A stretch of 64,000 nt of DNA from the NCBI RefSeq assembly GCF_007097525.1, contig NZ_VKDD01000004.1, positions 1 through 64,000 on the forward strand. Direction: 5' to 3'. The translations under genes and the position numbers were made by a program. The DNA is from Thalassomonas sp. M1454 (lineage in GTDB: Bacteria; Pseudomonadota; Gammaproteobacteria; Enterobacterales; Alteromonadaceae). The notes beneath the pieces were generated by a model. That model had not been told where the DNA came from, did no database searches, and saw only the letters and a program-made list of their open reading frames with translations. Of this stretch, positions 46,366-54,667 are shown one piece after another; the stretch's first letter is position 1, and every line of letters begins with the position of its first letter.

Positions 46366-47033
46366 CTTATCAACAAACTTTAAAAGCCAATGAAAATGTA
46401 GCAAACAACCCGTTCAAAAGTGTTTTAGCGTTTTTATCGGCAAAGAAAAAACACCTAGTTATCGCAATAATTGCTGTGCTGGCGCTGTCTATTTATTTAA
46501 AGCCACAAAGCTTTATTAATTTATGGCTAACCCGTGATCAGCAAGGTCAAATATATTTTGAGCGTGGCGATTATGAAAAGGCAGCCTTAACCTTTGCTGA
46601 TACTAAATGGGTTGCTTATAGCTATTACTTACAAGGTGACTTTAAGCAAGCCGCTGCAATATATTCTCGTTTTGACGATCTAAATTCTAACTTTGCTAAA
46701 GCTAATGCTGACGCCCACAGCGGTAAATATTTGCTAGCAATAGATGAGTTTGAGCAAGTATTAAAACAGCAGCCTGATCACAAAGGAGCGGCCTTTAACA
46801 AGGACATGTTAGAAAAGTTAATGGCGACCATGGTTAAAAAACCAGGAAAGAAAGCTGTTGATGATGAAGGTGAGATCAGTTTTAGAAAACAAGAAATGGA
46901 TGCCAAAGATATTAAAGACAAAGCAGAGAAAAAGTCTCTGTCAGATGAGATGTGGTTGGAAAATGTACAAAAAAATCCTGAAAAGTTTTTACGCAAAAAA
47001 TTTCAATTGGAGTATATAAATGCTTCTAAGTAA
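46347..47033 (+). CDS. BatC-like TPR protein
   Basis: 228 aa. One membrane helix (~33-50) followed by tetratricopeptide repeats (~65-150: GQIYFERGDYEKAALTF, GDFKQAAAIYSRF, AIDEFEQVLKQQPDHKGAAF) and a charged Lys-rich tail. It corresponds to BatC, thought to bridge the VWA proteins and BatD. It overlaps both neighbours (19 nt before, 14 nt after). In many marine gammaproteobacteria BatB and BatC are fused; here they are separate. Confidence 0.86.
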   Translation: MDDAMVTYQQTLKANENVANNPFKSVLAFLSAKKKHLVIAIIAVLALSIYLKPQSFINLWLTRDQQGQIYFERGDYEKAALTFADTKWVAYSYYLQGDFKQAAAIYSRFDDLNSNFAKANADAHSGKYLLAIDEFEQVLKQQPDHKGAAFNKDMLEKLMATMVKKPGKKAVDDEGEISFRKQEMDAKDIKDKAEKKSLSDEMWLENVQKNPEKFLRKKFQLEYINASK

Positions 47034-48411
47034 CGTTTACCAAGTACGCAACAAAGCGATGAGACTGATAGCTATAATTATTAGCACTTGCTTACTATTT
47101 GTATCTATAGCAAGTAATGCAGCAAGTATTGACGAGTTAGTTGCGAATAAACAAATCGTGGTTTCAATGAAGCTAACGAATCAAACAGACATTATACCTA
47201 ATGAACCAGCAATATATGATGTTGAAGTATTAAGTGCCAGTCCGTTTTTTGACAACATGGAATTATCCTATGTTGATGTTACAAACTCTGTTGTGGTGCC
47301 ACCTAGTGAAAATACTAAGTTAGATGTACGTAGCATTGACGGTAACGATTGGTTTGTGCAAAGTAAAAAAGTCATCATTTATCCACTTCAAAGCGGTGAA
47401 TTTGTTGTACCTAATATCGCGGTAAAGGTTTCTATAAACGTAAATAATAATGAGAAAATTGCTGGCGCTGTTAGCACTGAGAAACAAACGTTTTTGGTAA
47501 CCGAATCACCGAATGAACTGCAAGGTTTAGAGTATTTGGTTAGTTCTAATTTAGAATTAGAGTTGCGAAAAAAATCGCCTGAACAAGAAAAACTTGAAGT
47601 AGGGCATGCGATCACGCAAACCTATATTATTAAGGGTGATGACTTACATACATTAGTACTACCTGAATTTAATATTCCCGAATTTGATGGCGTTAAAATG
47701 TATAAAAAAACGCCAAATAAACGGGATGAATTCGAAAGGCTTGCTAAAATCGATCAAGCAAGTATTCGCCAAGAAGTGACGTTTATCTTTCAAAAGGATG
47801 GTTACTATGTGGTTCCTGAACAAAAAGTACTGTGGTGGAATACTAAAACCAAGGCTGTTGAGGAAGCAATAATTGCTGAACAAACATTTGTTGTCGGCGA
47901 TGGTGTACCGTCAGCGAATAATGACGCAACAAACGCAAATGCACAGAAATCGCAGTTATCACTGCCTATTATGCAATGGCTTATTATTCTTATTATAGCG
48001 GTGTTTTTAATTGCTATTTTAGTGGCGCTTTATCGTCATAGAGATGCCATGATGCAGTCGTTTGATAGATTAAATAACACACAGCGCAAGCAAATTGTTA
48101 GCAAGTGTTTGCAGCACGTTGCTGAGCAAAATCATAAAGCCGCGATGATGAGTTTATATCAACTGGCAAGTTTAATACCAGGAAACATAAATTCACTGGT
48201 TGAACACTTAAAAGCTAGCCCCAAACAACAAGAACTTTTAATGAAATTACAAGAGCTTGCGTTTGGTTCTAATGATAAAACTGATTTAACTTTCTCTGCA
48301 GAAGATGCACAGCAGCTAGTAGCGGCTATATTAAAAAATAAAAAAACAGGAGCTCAAGTTAAGCGCTTTACCTTCTCAATGGATCTTAATAATGCAGACA
48401 ACAAAACATAA
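47020..48411 (+). CDS. BatD-like membrane protein
   Basis: 463 aa. Signal-like helix at ~17-33, beta-sandwich oxygen-tolerance (BatD) ectodomain with repeats of the form VVVPPSENTKL and GYYVVPEQKVLWWNTKT, then a membrane helix (~318-338, LPIMQWLIILIIAVFLIAIL) and a helical cytoplasmic tail. Last gene of the moxR-bat operon; it starts 14 nt inside batC, with GGAG 7 nt before the ATG. A second ATG at 47059 would shorten the N-terminus and give a better signal peptide, so either start is possible. Confidence 0.86.
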   Translation: MLLSNVYQVRNKAMRLIAIIISTCLLFVSIASNAASIDELVANKQIVVSMKLTNQTDIIPNEPAIYDVEVLSASPFFDNMELSYVDVTNSVVVPPSENTKLDVRSIDGNDWFVQSKKVIIYPLQSGEFVVPNIAVKVSINVNNNEKIAGAVSTEKQTFLVTESPNELQGLEYLVSSNLELELRKKSPEQEKLEVGHAITQTYIIKGDDLHTLVLPEFNIPEFDGVKMYKKTPNKRDEFERLAKIDQASIRQEVTFIFQKDGYYVVPEQKVLWWNTKTKAVEEAIIAEQTFVVGDGVPSANNDATNANAQKSQLSLPIMQWLIILIIAVFLIAILVALYRHRDAMMQSFDRLNNTQRKQIVSKCLQHVAEQNHKAAMMSLYQLASLIPGNINSLVEHLKASPKQQELLMKLQELAFGSNDKTDLTFSAEDAQQLVAAILKNKKTGAQVKRFTFSMDLNNADNKT

Positions 48412-48554
48412 CTGCATTATGTAAATAAATCACTACCATTTTATTGGGTATTCATTTGAATTTATTAAAATTTTTATTAAGCTTTATTTATAAACAACAA
48501 AGAGTAAACATAGGTTTGTTACAGCAAACATTTATTAGTATTAAGGAATAGAAG

Positions 48555-49625
48555 ATGAAAAAATTAGTATTAGCAACAGCAATTTGTTTCGGTGCAATGT
48601 CGGCTTCAGCTTTTGCTGCTGAAAAGGTTACAACATTAGCCGGATTTTTCTCTGAAGACGGCGTAAAAGTAACGGAAGATAGCTACCCAACGCATGAAAC
48701 ATCACGCCAACTAGTAAAGATTCAAGACAAAGTAGGCGTAAACAAGTTTGACCACAAACGTTTACTTACACCAACAGACGCGCAGCCAGTAGTTCGTATG
48801 AACCGTGATACTTACTATTCATTTTCTTTAGTAGATGTATCTGAAGGTGCATACATTACTCTACCAGAAGTGCCTGAACTGCCAGGTGGTACGTACATGA
48901 CGATAGAAGTTGTAACTGAAGACCACCGCGTACAACCTATGGTTTACGGTCCTGGTAAATATAACTTAACAACTCATATTGGCGATCACGTATATGCACT
49001 TGTTCGCTTAGATGCTCGATTTTCAGTAGCAGAAGCCAATGCATTACAAGACAAAATGTCAATTACGGCAAAATCAAGCAAGCCATTTGACACCGTGCAA
49101 GTTGATAAAGAGTCATTTGAAAAAATTGAAAATGGCTTAAAGAAACAAATGGTTGGTTTAGCTAAAGAGAATCCAGCTGAAGCTACTTTTGGTATGTTTA
49201 CAGCTCCTACGGATGATTCTAAAGAATTATTTGTTAAGAAAAAATATGCTGTAGGCGCTGCTATCGGTTGGGGCGGTGCGCAATTAGTTGATAACTTATA
49301 CGAAGTATCTGGAAACTACCCTACAGGTGTATGCCATCAAGCGACATTTGAAGATCCAAAAGACAAAGCGTTTTGGTCTTTCACTGTGTATGACAAAAAA
49401 GGTTTCATGTTTAAAGACGTAGCTAACATGAGCTCTACTACTGCTAAGCCTAATAAAGATGGTACGTACACGGTTAGTTTCGGTTGTGGTAAAAATGCAA
49501 TCAACAACCTTGAAACAGATAACCCTACAGGCGTATTTAACTTAGCAGTACGTCACTACGTCCCTTCAGATCGCGTAAGAAACGAAGGCTACCGTTTACT
49601 GCCATTCGTTAAAGCGGTTAAATAG
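48555..49625 (+). CDS. DUF1254/DUF1214 periplasmic protein, paralogue B
   Basis: 356 aa. Signal peptide ends in SAFA (~residue 21). Domain order DUF1254 (VRMNRDTYYSFSLVDVSEGAY) then DUF1214 (AFWSFTVYDKKGFMF, NKDGTYTVSFGCG), with GAAIGWGGAQLVDN between. Two cysteines (in VCHQATFEDP and FGCG) are conserved in B, C and D and may form a disulfide. It is closest to paralogue D, with long identical runs. Its first ~35 coding bases equal those of paralogue C. It is 143 nt after the Bat operon. Function not established. Confidence 0.88.
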   Translation: MKKLVLATAICFGAMSASAFAAEKVTTLAGFFSEDGVKVTEDSYPTHETSRQLVKIQDKVGVNKFDHKRLLTPTDAQPVVRMNRDTYYSFSLVDVSEGAYITLPEVPELPGGTYMTIEVVTEDHRVQPMVYGPGKYNLTTHIGDHVYALVRLDARFSVAEANALQDKMSITAKSSKPFDTVQVDKESFEKIENGLKKQMVGLAKENPAEATFGMFTAPTDDSKELFVKKKYAVGAAIGWGGAQLVDNLYEVSGNYPTGVCHQATFEDPKDKAFWSFTVYDKKGFMFKDVANMSSTTAKPNKDGTYTVSFGCGKNAINNLETDNPTGVFNLAVRHYVPSDRVRNEGYRLLPFVKAVK

Positions 49626-49670
49626 TAATTAGTGGTTAATATTCTGTAAAAAATACACACTAATTTGTAA

Positions 49671-49697
49671 AGGTCGCTTACAAAGCGGCCTTTTTTT
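49671..49697 (+). terminator. Rho-independent terminator after DUF1254 paralogue B
   Basis: 9-bp stem AGGTCGCTT / AAGCGGCCT (one T-G pair), 3-nt loop, then seven T. Confidence 0.9.
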
Positions 49698-50000
49698 ATG
49701 TCTATCGATAAGAGCAAAAAATAGCTATAAGCCAGTTATGAGTGCGTTTAGCCATGATTCTGTATCTGATTATGCATTAATGTTATAAGGCTCGATGTGT
49801 ATTATTCATTTGTGTAGGTTATAAATTCAGCTAATATTACCTCATCAAATTCGTTAACGACTTATTTACAGCGAGATATGCAAAATTAGCTTTAATTACA
49901 TATCTTAACAATTATTAACAAGTGTTTAATTGTGTGTTGTAAATAAGGTGTTAACATTAAGTTATTAAGTCTATAACCCTTTATATGGTAGGTGTTCAAA
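49698..50000. other. Gene-free upstream region of DUF1254 paralogue C
   Basis: ~300 bp, AT-rich, no reading frame or RNA. An inverted repeat AGATATG ... CATATCT (near 49874 and 49900) is the only dyad noticed. It differs from the ATAC-N7-GTAT sites at paralogues A and D. Confidence 0.4.
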
Positions 50001-51059
50001 ATGAAAAAATTAGTATTAGCAACAGCAATTTGTTTTAGTGCAGTTTCTCTTTCAGCAATGGCTGGAAATATGGCAACAAACGAAGCTCAGTTTTTTGATA
50101 AAAATGGTACAGTAGCAACAGAAGCAAACTACCCAACATTAGAAACGTATCGTCAATTGCTAAAAACTCAAGATGAAGCGGGTATAAACAAATTACTTCA
50201 TAAGCGTGAGTTAACGCCAACAGATAAACAAGCTGTTGTTCGTATGAACCGTGATACTTACTATTCATTTGCTACTGTTGATGTATCTAAAGGCGCATAC
50301 ATTACTATGCCAGAAGTTCCAGAAGGTACTTACATGTCAGTACAGCCGGTAACAGAAGATCACCGCATTCAAGCGATGACATACGGCTCAGGTAAATTTA
50401 ACTTAACAACGCATACAGGTAACTACTTACATTTAGTTATTCGTTTAGATTCATCACTGTCAAAAGCTGATGCTCATAAATACCAAAACATGATGAAAAT
50501 AACGGCTAATTCAAGCGTGCCATTTACTGCAAAACCAGTAAATAAAGAGTCATTCCATAAAGTAGAGAATGAGTTAAAAGCACAAATGCCTGCATTATTT
50601 AAAGCGGAAGGTGCTGAAGCTTTATACGGTATGTTTACTGACCCTCGTGATTCTTCAAAAGAAATGTTTACTAAGAAGAAATATGCAATTGGTGCTGCAA
50701 TTGGTTGGGGTGGTGCACAACTTGTAGATAACGCATATGAAGTATCTGGAAATTACCCTGATAACCAATGTTACCAAGCAACGTTTGAAGATCCTAAAAA
50801 CAAAGCATTTTGGTCTTTCACTGTATACGACAAAAAAGGCTTTATGTTTAACGACCTTGCTAGCTTAAACTCTAACCAAGCAAAGGCAAATAAAGATGGT
50901 ACATATACTATTAGCTTTGGTTGTGGTGATGATGCAATTAACAACATCAAAACTAAAAACGACACAGGTATGTTCAACTTAGGTATTCGCCACTACATGC
51001 CTTCTGAGCGTGTAATTAACGGCTACCGTTTATTACCAACTGTTAAAGCTGTTAAATAA
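50001..51059 (+). CDS. DUF1254/DUF1214 periplasmic protein, paralogue C
   Basis: 352 aa. Signal peptide ends in SAMA (~residue 21). The same two domains as the neighbours: VRMNRDTYYSFATVDVSKGAY, then GAAIGWGGAQLVDN, AFWSFTVYDKKGFMF, NKDGTYTISFGCG. It is more divergent from B and D than they are from each other; for example, it lacks the LPG insertion before GTYM. Start at ATG 50001 with AGGTG upstream; a GTG three codons earlier is less likely. It has its own terminator, so it is transcribed alone or from upstream read-through. Confidence 0.87.
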   Translation: MKKLVLATAICFSAVSLSAMAGNMATNEAQFFDKNGTVATEANYPTLETYRQLLKTQDEAGINKLLHKRELTPTDKQAVVRMNRDTYYSFATVDVSKGAYITMPEVPEGTYMSVQPVTEDHRIQAMTYGSGKFNLTTHTGNYLHLVIRLDSSLSKADAHKYQNMMKITANSSVPFTAKPVNKESFHKVENELKAQMPALFKAEGAEALYGMFTDPRDSSKEMFTKKKYAIGAAIGWGGAQLVDNAYEVSGNYPDNQCYQATFEDPKNKAFWSFTVYDKKGFMFNDLASLNSNQAKANKDGTYTISFGCGDDAINNIKTKNDTGMFNLGIRHYMPSERVINGYRLLPTVKAVK

Positions 51060-51090
51060 TTATTTAACACTTAATTAAGAAAAATATCAA

Positions 51091-51114
51091 AGGCCGCTTT
51101 TTAGCGGCTTTTTG
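51091..51114 (+). terminator. Rho-independent terminator after DUF1254 paralogue C
   Basis: Stem GCCGCT / AGCGGC with a TTTT loop, flanked by AAAG and TTTTT, 32 nt after the stop. Confidence 0.88.
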
Positions 51115-51122
51115 CATTCAGG

Positions 51123-51390
51123 GATGAATGTATGCAAACCACCATGGATGGTTTTAGGTTTGTAAAGTAGGATGTAGGTACTTAGGCTCTGTCTGGAACA
51201 TTGAGCCTGTGCATTCAGGATGTGGAGTATGCCCAAACACCATGGATGGTGTAGTTTCGGTAGTGCATGAATGTATGCAAACCACCATGGACGGTTTTAG
51301 GTTTGTAAAGCAGGATGTAGGTACTTAGGCTCTGTCTGGAACATTGAGCCTGTGCATTCAGGGATGTGGAGTATGCCGAAACACCATGGA
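51123..51390. repeat. Two tandem copies of a ~125-bp non-coding repeat
   Basis: Unit 1 (~51123-51245) and unit 2 (~51266-51390) are nearly identical, offset by 143 bp. Each holds AAACCACCATGG(A)(T/C)GGTTT, a hairpin GGCTC ... GAGCC around TGTCTGGAACATT, then GCATTCAGG and AACACCATGGA. Unit 1 ends in the perfect dyad ACACCAT-GG-ATGGTGT. No protein is encoded. Downstream, 51412-51427 shares 14 of 16 bases with the element at 26850-26865. It looks like a dispersed, structured repeat family of the genome. Confidence 0.75.
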
Positions 51391-51766
51391 CCATTCCTTC
51401 GCATCCCCGGTAATTGCTCCTGCATTACTCTAATGCTTCACATCCATGTGAGAAATGCGATCATGGTATTCGTACATACCTATACTGCCCTAGTATAAAT
51501 TTTCTCGCCTAGTTAAATATCATCAGAAACGTTAGGTTTTAAGGTCTCTGTAACCTTTATGAGCTAATCAAAAGCTTTAAATTAAATAGGATGGTTTCGA
51601 AGAAACTTACATTATTTTAGGCTCATTAATTAAGGATATACGCTGTGCGTATAGCACATATAAAAATGTATTATTGGATTTATATCTGGTGCCCGTATAA
51701 AATTTCATCATCAAGTTACTTAGACGTTAAGTAATTTATTTTAAATTTTAATTATAGGTAAAGACA
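51391..51766. other. Upstream region of DUF1254 paralogue D
   Basis: 376 bp without genes. It contains the LysR-type site at 51635-51661 and, from there to about 51735, further similarity to the lysR/paralogue A intergenic region (e.g. TCAACAAGTTGCTGAG against TCATCAAGTTACTTAG). The first ~40 bp are the end of the repeat region. Confidence 0.55.
51635..51661. promoter_or_regulatory. Probable LysR operator, site 2
   Basis: Perfect dyad TATACGC-TGT-GCGTATA (51637-51653) extended by GCACATAT. It shares 23 of 27 bases with the site beside the LysR gene at 40521-40547. It lies ~105 bp before the start of DUF1254 paralogue D. Confidence 0.6.
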
Positions 51767-52840
51767 ATGAACAAATTATTATTAGCAGCAACAATCAGCG
51801 CAAGCCTTTTATCACTTTCTGTAAATGCCGCAGAGATGACTGACAGCTTAAAAAATTACTTTTCTGCCGATGGCGTACAAGTAACAGAAGATAACTACCC
51901 AACGCTAGAAACATCACGTCAGTTAGTTAAAATTCAAGATAAAGTTGGTGTTAATAAGTTTGACCATAAACGTTTACTTACACCAACTGACGCACAACCA
52001 GTTGTTCGCATGAACCGTGATACGTACTACTCATTTTCTTTAGTTGATGTATCTGAAGGTGCTTACGTTACTTTACCTGAAGTACCAGAGCTTCCTGGTG
52101 GTACTTACATGTCATTAGAGGTGGTTACTGAAGATCACCGCGTACAACCTATGGTATACGGCCCAGGCAAATTTAATTTAACAACTCATAATGGCGATCA
52201 CGTATATGCGCTAGTTCGTTTAGATGCTCGTTTTTCTGTAGAAGAAGCAAATGCACTTCAAGATAAAATGAAGATCACTGCTAAATCAAATAAGACATTT
52301 TATGCTGAGCAAGTAAATCATGAGTCATTTGAAAAAGTTGAAAACGGCTTAAAAGCCCAAATGCCAGGGTTATTAAAATCTAATCCAGTTGAAGCTACTT
52401 TTGGTATGTTTACAGCGCCTACAGATAATTCAAAAGAATTATTCGTGAAGAAAAAATACGCAGTTGGTGCAGCTATTGGCTGGGGTGGCGCGCAGTTAGT
52501 TGATAACGTATATGAAGTATCGGGTAATTACCCTATGGATAAATGTCACCAAATGACGTTTGAAGATCCAGAAAACAAAGCATTCTGGTCGGTAACTGTT
52601 TATAACAAAAAAGGTTTTATGTTTGGTGATTTAGCTAACCTAAGCTCAAACACTGCTAAAGTAAACAAAGATGGCACATACACTGTTAGTTTTGGTTGTG
52701 GCGCAGATGCAATTAACAATATCCCTACTAAGAACGATACAGGCGTATTTAATATTGCGATGAGACACTATGTTCCTTCTGACCGTGTAAGAAACGAAGG
52801 TTACCGTTTACTACCATTTATGAAGCAAGTTAATAAATAA
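51767..52840 (+). CDS. DUF1254/DUF1214 periplasmic protein, paralogue D
   Basis: 357 aa. Signal peptide ends in NAA (~residue 22). Very close to paralogue B through both domains (VRMNRDTYYSFSLVDVSEGAY, GAAIGWGGAQLVDN), differing mostly near the N-terminus and residues 170-200. Ends ...RLLPFMKQVNK. The upstream region resembles that of paralogue A, with a LysR-type site, so it may be regulated separately from B and C. It has its own terminator. Function not established. Confidence 0.88.
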   Translation: MNKLLLAATISASLLSLSVNAAEMTDSLKNYFSADGVQVTEDNYPTLETSRQLVKIQDKVGVNKFDHKRLLTPTDAQPVVRMNRDTYYSFSLVDVSEGAYVTLPEVPELPGGTYMSLEVVTEDHRVQPMVYGPGKFNLTTHNGDHVYALVRLDARFSVEEANALQDKMKITAKSNKTFYAEQVNHESFEKVENGLKAQMPGLLKSNPVEATFGMFTAPTDNSKELFVKKKYAVGAAIGWGGAQLVDNVYEVSGNYPMDKCHQMTFEDPENKAFWSVTVYNKKGFMFGDLANLSSNTAKVNKDGTYTVSFGCGADAINNIPTKNDTGVFNIAMRHYVPSDRVRNEGYRLLPFMKQVNK

Positions 52841-52866
52841 TTAACGCTGAATTGATAATGAATTTT

Positions 52867-52898
52867 AAAGGCCGCTTTTTAAGCGGCCTTTATTTTTT
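52867..52898 (+). terminator. Rho-independent terminator after DUF1254 paralogue D
   Basis: 11-bp perfect stem AAAGGCCGCTT / AAGCGGCCTTT with a short loop, then ATTTTTTT. Confidence 0.9.
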
Positions 52899-52973
52899 TA
52901 ATCGTTTTAGGCTAGGAAAATAATAGTAAGTATAACTATTTCGTATTGTACAATTTGTCTTATCTAGAGGGAA

Positions 52974-53468
52974 CTACAACAATAAATTATCATCAATACC
53001 AATAAAATCATCACAAGCTATCAGTAGCGATGTTGCGGTTAACTCTTCTACGCCAACAACAGTTACTTCACATTTATGCTTAGTTCGTAATTTAGTTACT
53101 AATAAATCAAAGTCACCGTCACCTGAAAGTAAAATTACCTTGTCTGCTTGTGCGCCATATTCAATAGCGTCTAGCGTAATACCAACATCCCAGTCACCCT
53201 TAGCACTACCGTCTTTGCGTTGAATATAAGGTTTAAGTTTTACCTCAAAGCCGATAGCTCGCAAAATATTTTGAAATTGACGCTGCTTCTCATTACCTGA
53301 ATCAATAGCATAGGCAAAAGCTTTTACCACTTGCTTATTCTCAGTTGCTAAAGCCCATAGTGCGTTATAGTCAAAGCTGCGGCCGTATTTTTGGCGACAG
53401 GTGTAATAAATATTTTGTACATCGACAAAAATGGCGACGCTTTTTTGGGGCTTTTTTTGCTCTGTCAT
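52974..53468 (-). CDS. NYN/PIN-like domain ribonuclease (LabA/DUF88 family)
   Basis: 164 aa. Acidic residues typical of the metal site appear in VAIFVDVQNI (Asp near residue 14), GDWDVGITLDA and LLSGDGDFDLL. NYN proteins are PIN-fold nucleases acting on RNA; LabA relatives have varied roles. No partner gene is adjacent. A decayed copy of the 3' half exists at 38230-38389. ATG at 53468; convergent with the last DUF1254 gene. Confidence 0.88.
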   Translation of the reverse strand: MTEQKKPQKSVAIFVDVQNIYYTCRQKYGRSFDYNALWALATENKQVVKAFAYAIDSGNEKQRQFQNILRAIGFEVKLKPYIQRKDGSAKGDWDVGITLDAIEYGAQADKVILLSGDGDFDLLVTKLRTKHKCEVTVVGVEELTATSLLIACDDFIGIDDNLLL

Positions 53469-53603
53469 AATAGATAATCTATATATTTTGTTTGCGTTAG
53501 TGTAACGCTAATTCCATAATAATTCAGACAAATGTTAACTTAGGGCTTATAATCTTGGTTTGCATTATCAATTATGACCAAATATAAAAAATAAGGGCTA
53601 CCA

Positions 53604-54077
53604 ATGATAAAAGTTAACGATAAATTTCCTGCTGGCGAACTGCAGCAATTAACTGCACAAGGTATGATTAATCACAATACAGCAGAGTTATTTGCCAATA
53701 AAAAAGTTGTTATGTTTGCTGTTCCTGGCGCTTTTACCCCAACTTGTTCACAAGCGCACTTACCTGGATATGTTGTTAACTATGATCAATTTAAAGCCAA
53801 AGGTGTTGATGCCGTTATTTGTACCTCAGTAAACGACGCATTTGTAATGGATGCTTGGGGCAAATCACAAAATGCTGAAAATATTCTTATGCTAGGTGAC
53901 GGTGATGGCTCCGTAGCAAAAGCATTAGGTTTAAGTATGGAAACTGGTGGTTTTGGTGGCCTGCGTTCACAACGTTACGCTATGGTTGTTGAAAATGGTG
54001 TTGTAACTCACCTACATGTAGAAGCACCAAAAGAATTTGAAGTAAGTAAAGCTGAAAGCGTACTTGCAGTTTTATAG
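53604..54077 (+). CDS. Peroxiredoxin, Prx5 (glutaredoxin-dependent) type
   Basis: 157 aa. Peroxidatic Cys48 in PGAFTPTCSQ; the Thr and later Arg (LRSQRYAM) complete the family site. A second Cys near residue 73 (AVICTS) may be a resolving residue or not. It reduces peroxides in the cytoplasm with glutathione/glutaredoxin; gor is also encoded in this window. Next to ferritin, 42 nt away, suggesting an iron/peroxide defence pair. ATG with TAAGGG upstream. Confidence 0.92.
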   Translation: MIKVNDKFPAGELQQLTAQGMINHNTAELFANKKVVMFAVPGAFTPTCSQAHLPGYVVNYDQFKAKGVDAVICTSVNDAFVMDAWGKSQNAENILMLGDGDGSVAKALGLSMETGGFGGLRSQRYAMVVENGVVTHLHVEAPKEFEVSKAESVLAVL

Positions 54078-54119
54078 AACAATATCAGCCAAATTATAAA
54101 TAAAGACACGAGAAGTATT

Positions 54120-54653
54120 ATGTTAAAAGCAGAAATGGTCGAGCAATTAAATGCTCAAATTAATCTAGAGTTTTATTCATCAAATTTATACTTACAAATG
54201 AGTGCATGGTGTGAAGATGCTGGCTTTGAAGGTGCTGCGCAGTTTATGCGTAAACACGCAATTGAAGAAATGCAGCACATGAACCGCCTATTTACTTACG
54301 TAAGTGAAACAGGCGCTATGCCAATTCTTGGCGCAATTGATGCGCCGCCACATGAATTTACTTCGTTAGTTGAAGTATTCCAAGAAACGTACAAGCACGA
54401 ATGTGAAATCACTGAAAAGATTAATGCCTTAGCGCATACCGCATTTACTACGCAAGACTACTCAACATTTAACTTCTTACAGTGGTTTGTATCAGAGCAA
54501 CACGAAGAAGAAACATTATTTAAATCAATCATCGATAAAATTGAATTAGTTGGTAATGATGGCCATGCGTTATTCTTTGTTGATAAAGATTTAGCTGAGA
54601 TGGCGAAAGGTGCATCAACTTCAGCAATTCCAGAGCCTGCAGCTGGCGCATAA
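54120..54653 (+). CDS. ftnA: Non-haem ferritin
   Basis: 177 aa. Four-helix ferritin with ferroxidase ligands Glu17 ([12 protein letters not shown]), Glu49 and His52 (EEMQH), plus the later Glu (EITEKIN) and SEQHEEE block, as in FtnA rather than bacterioferritin (no haem Met). Stores iron. Starts 42 nt after the peroxiredoxin stop and is followed 14 nt later by the flavoprotein gene, so the three probably share a transcript. The extended Ala-rich C-terminus is typical of marine FtnA. Confidence 0.95.
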   Translation: MLKAEMVEQLNAQINLEFYSSNLYLQMSAWCEDAGFEGAAQFMRKHAIEEMQHMNRLFTYVSETGAMPILGAIDAPPHEFTSLVEVFQETYKHECEITEKINALAHTAFTTQDYSTFNFLQWFVSEQHEEETLFKSIIDKIELVGNDGHALFFVDKDLAEMAKGASTSAIPEPAAGA

Positions 54654-54667
54654 AGCTTAAGTATATT

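Noticed and set aside
51123-51390. Tandem repeat as a CRISPR array
   Set aside because: Units are ~125 bp and only two; no cas genes.
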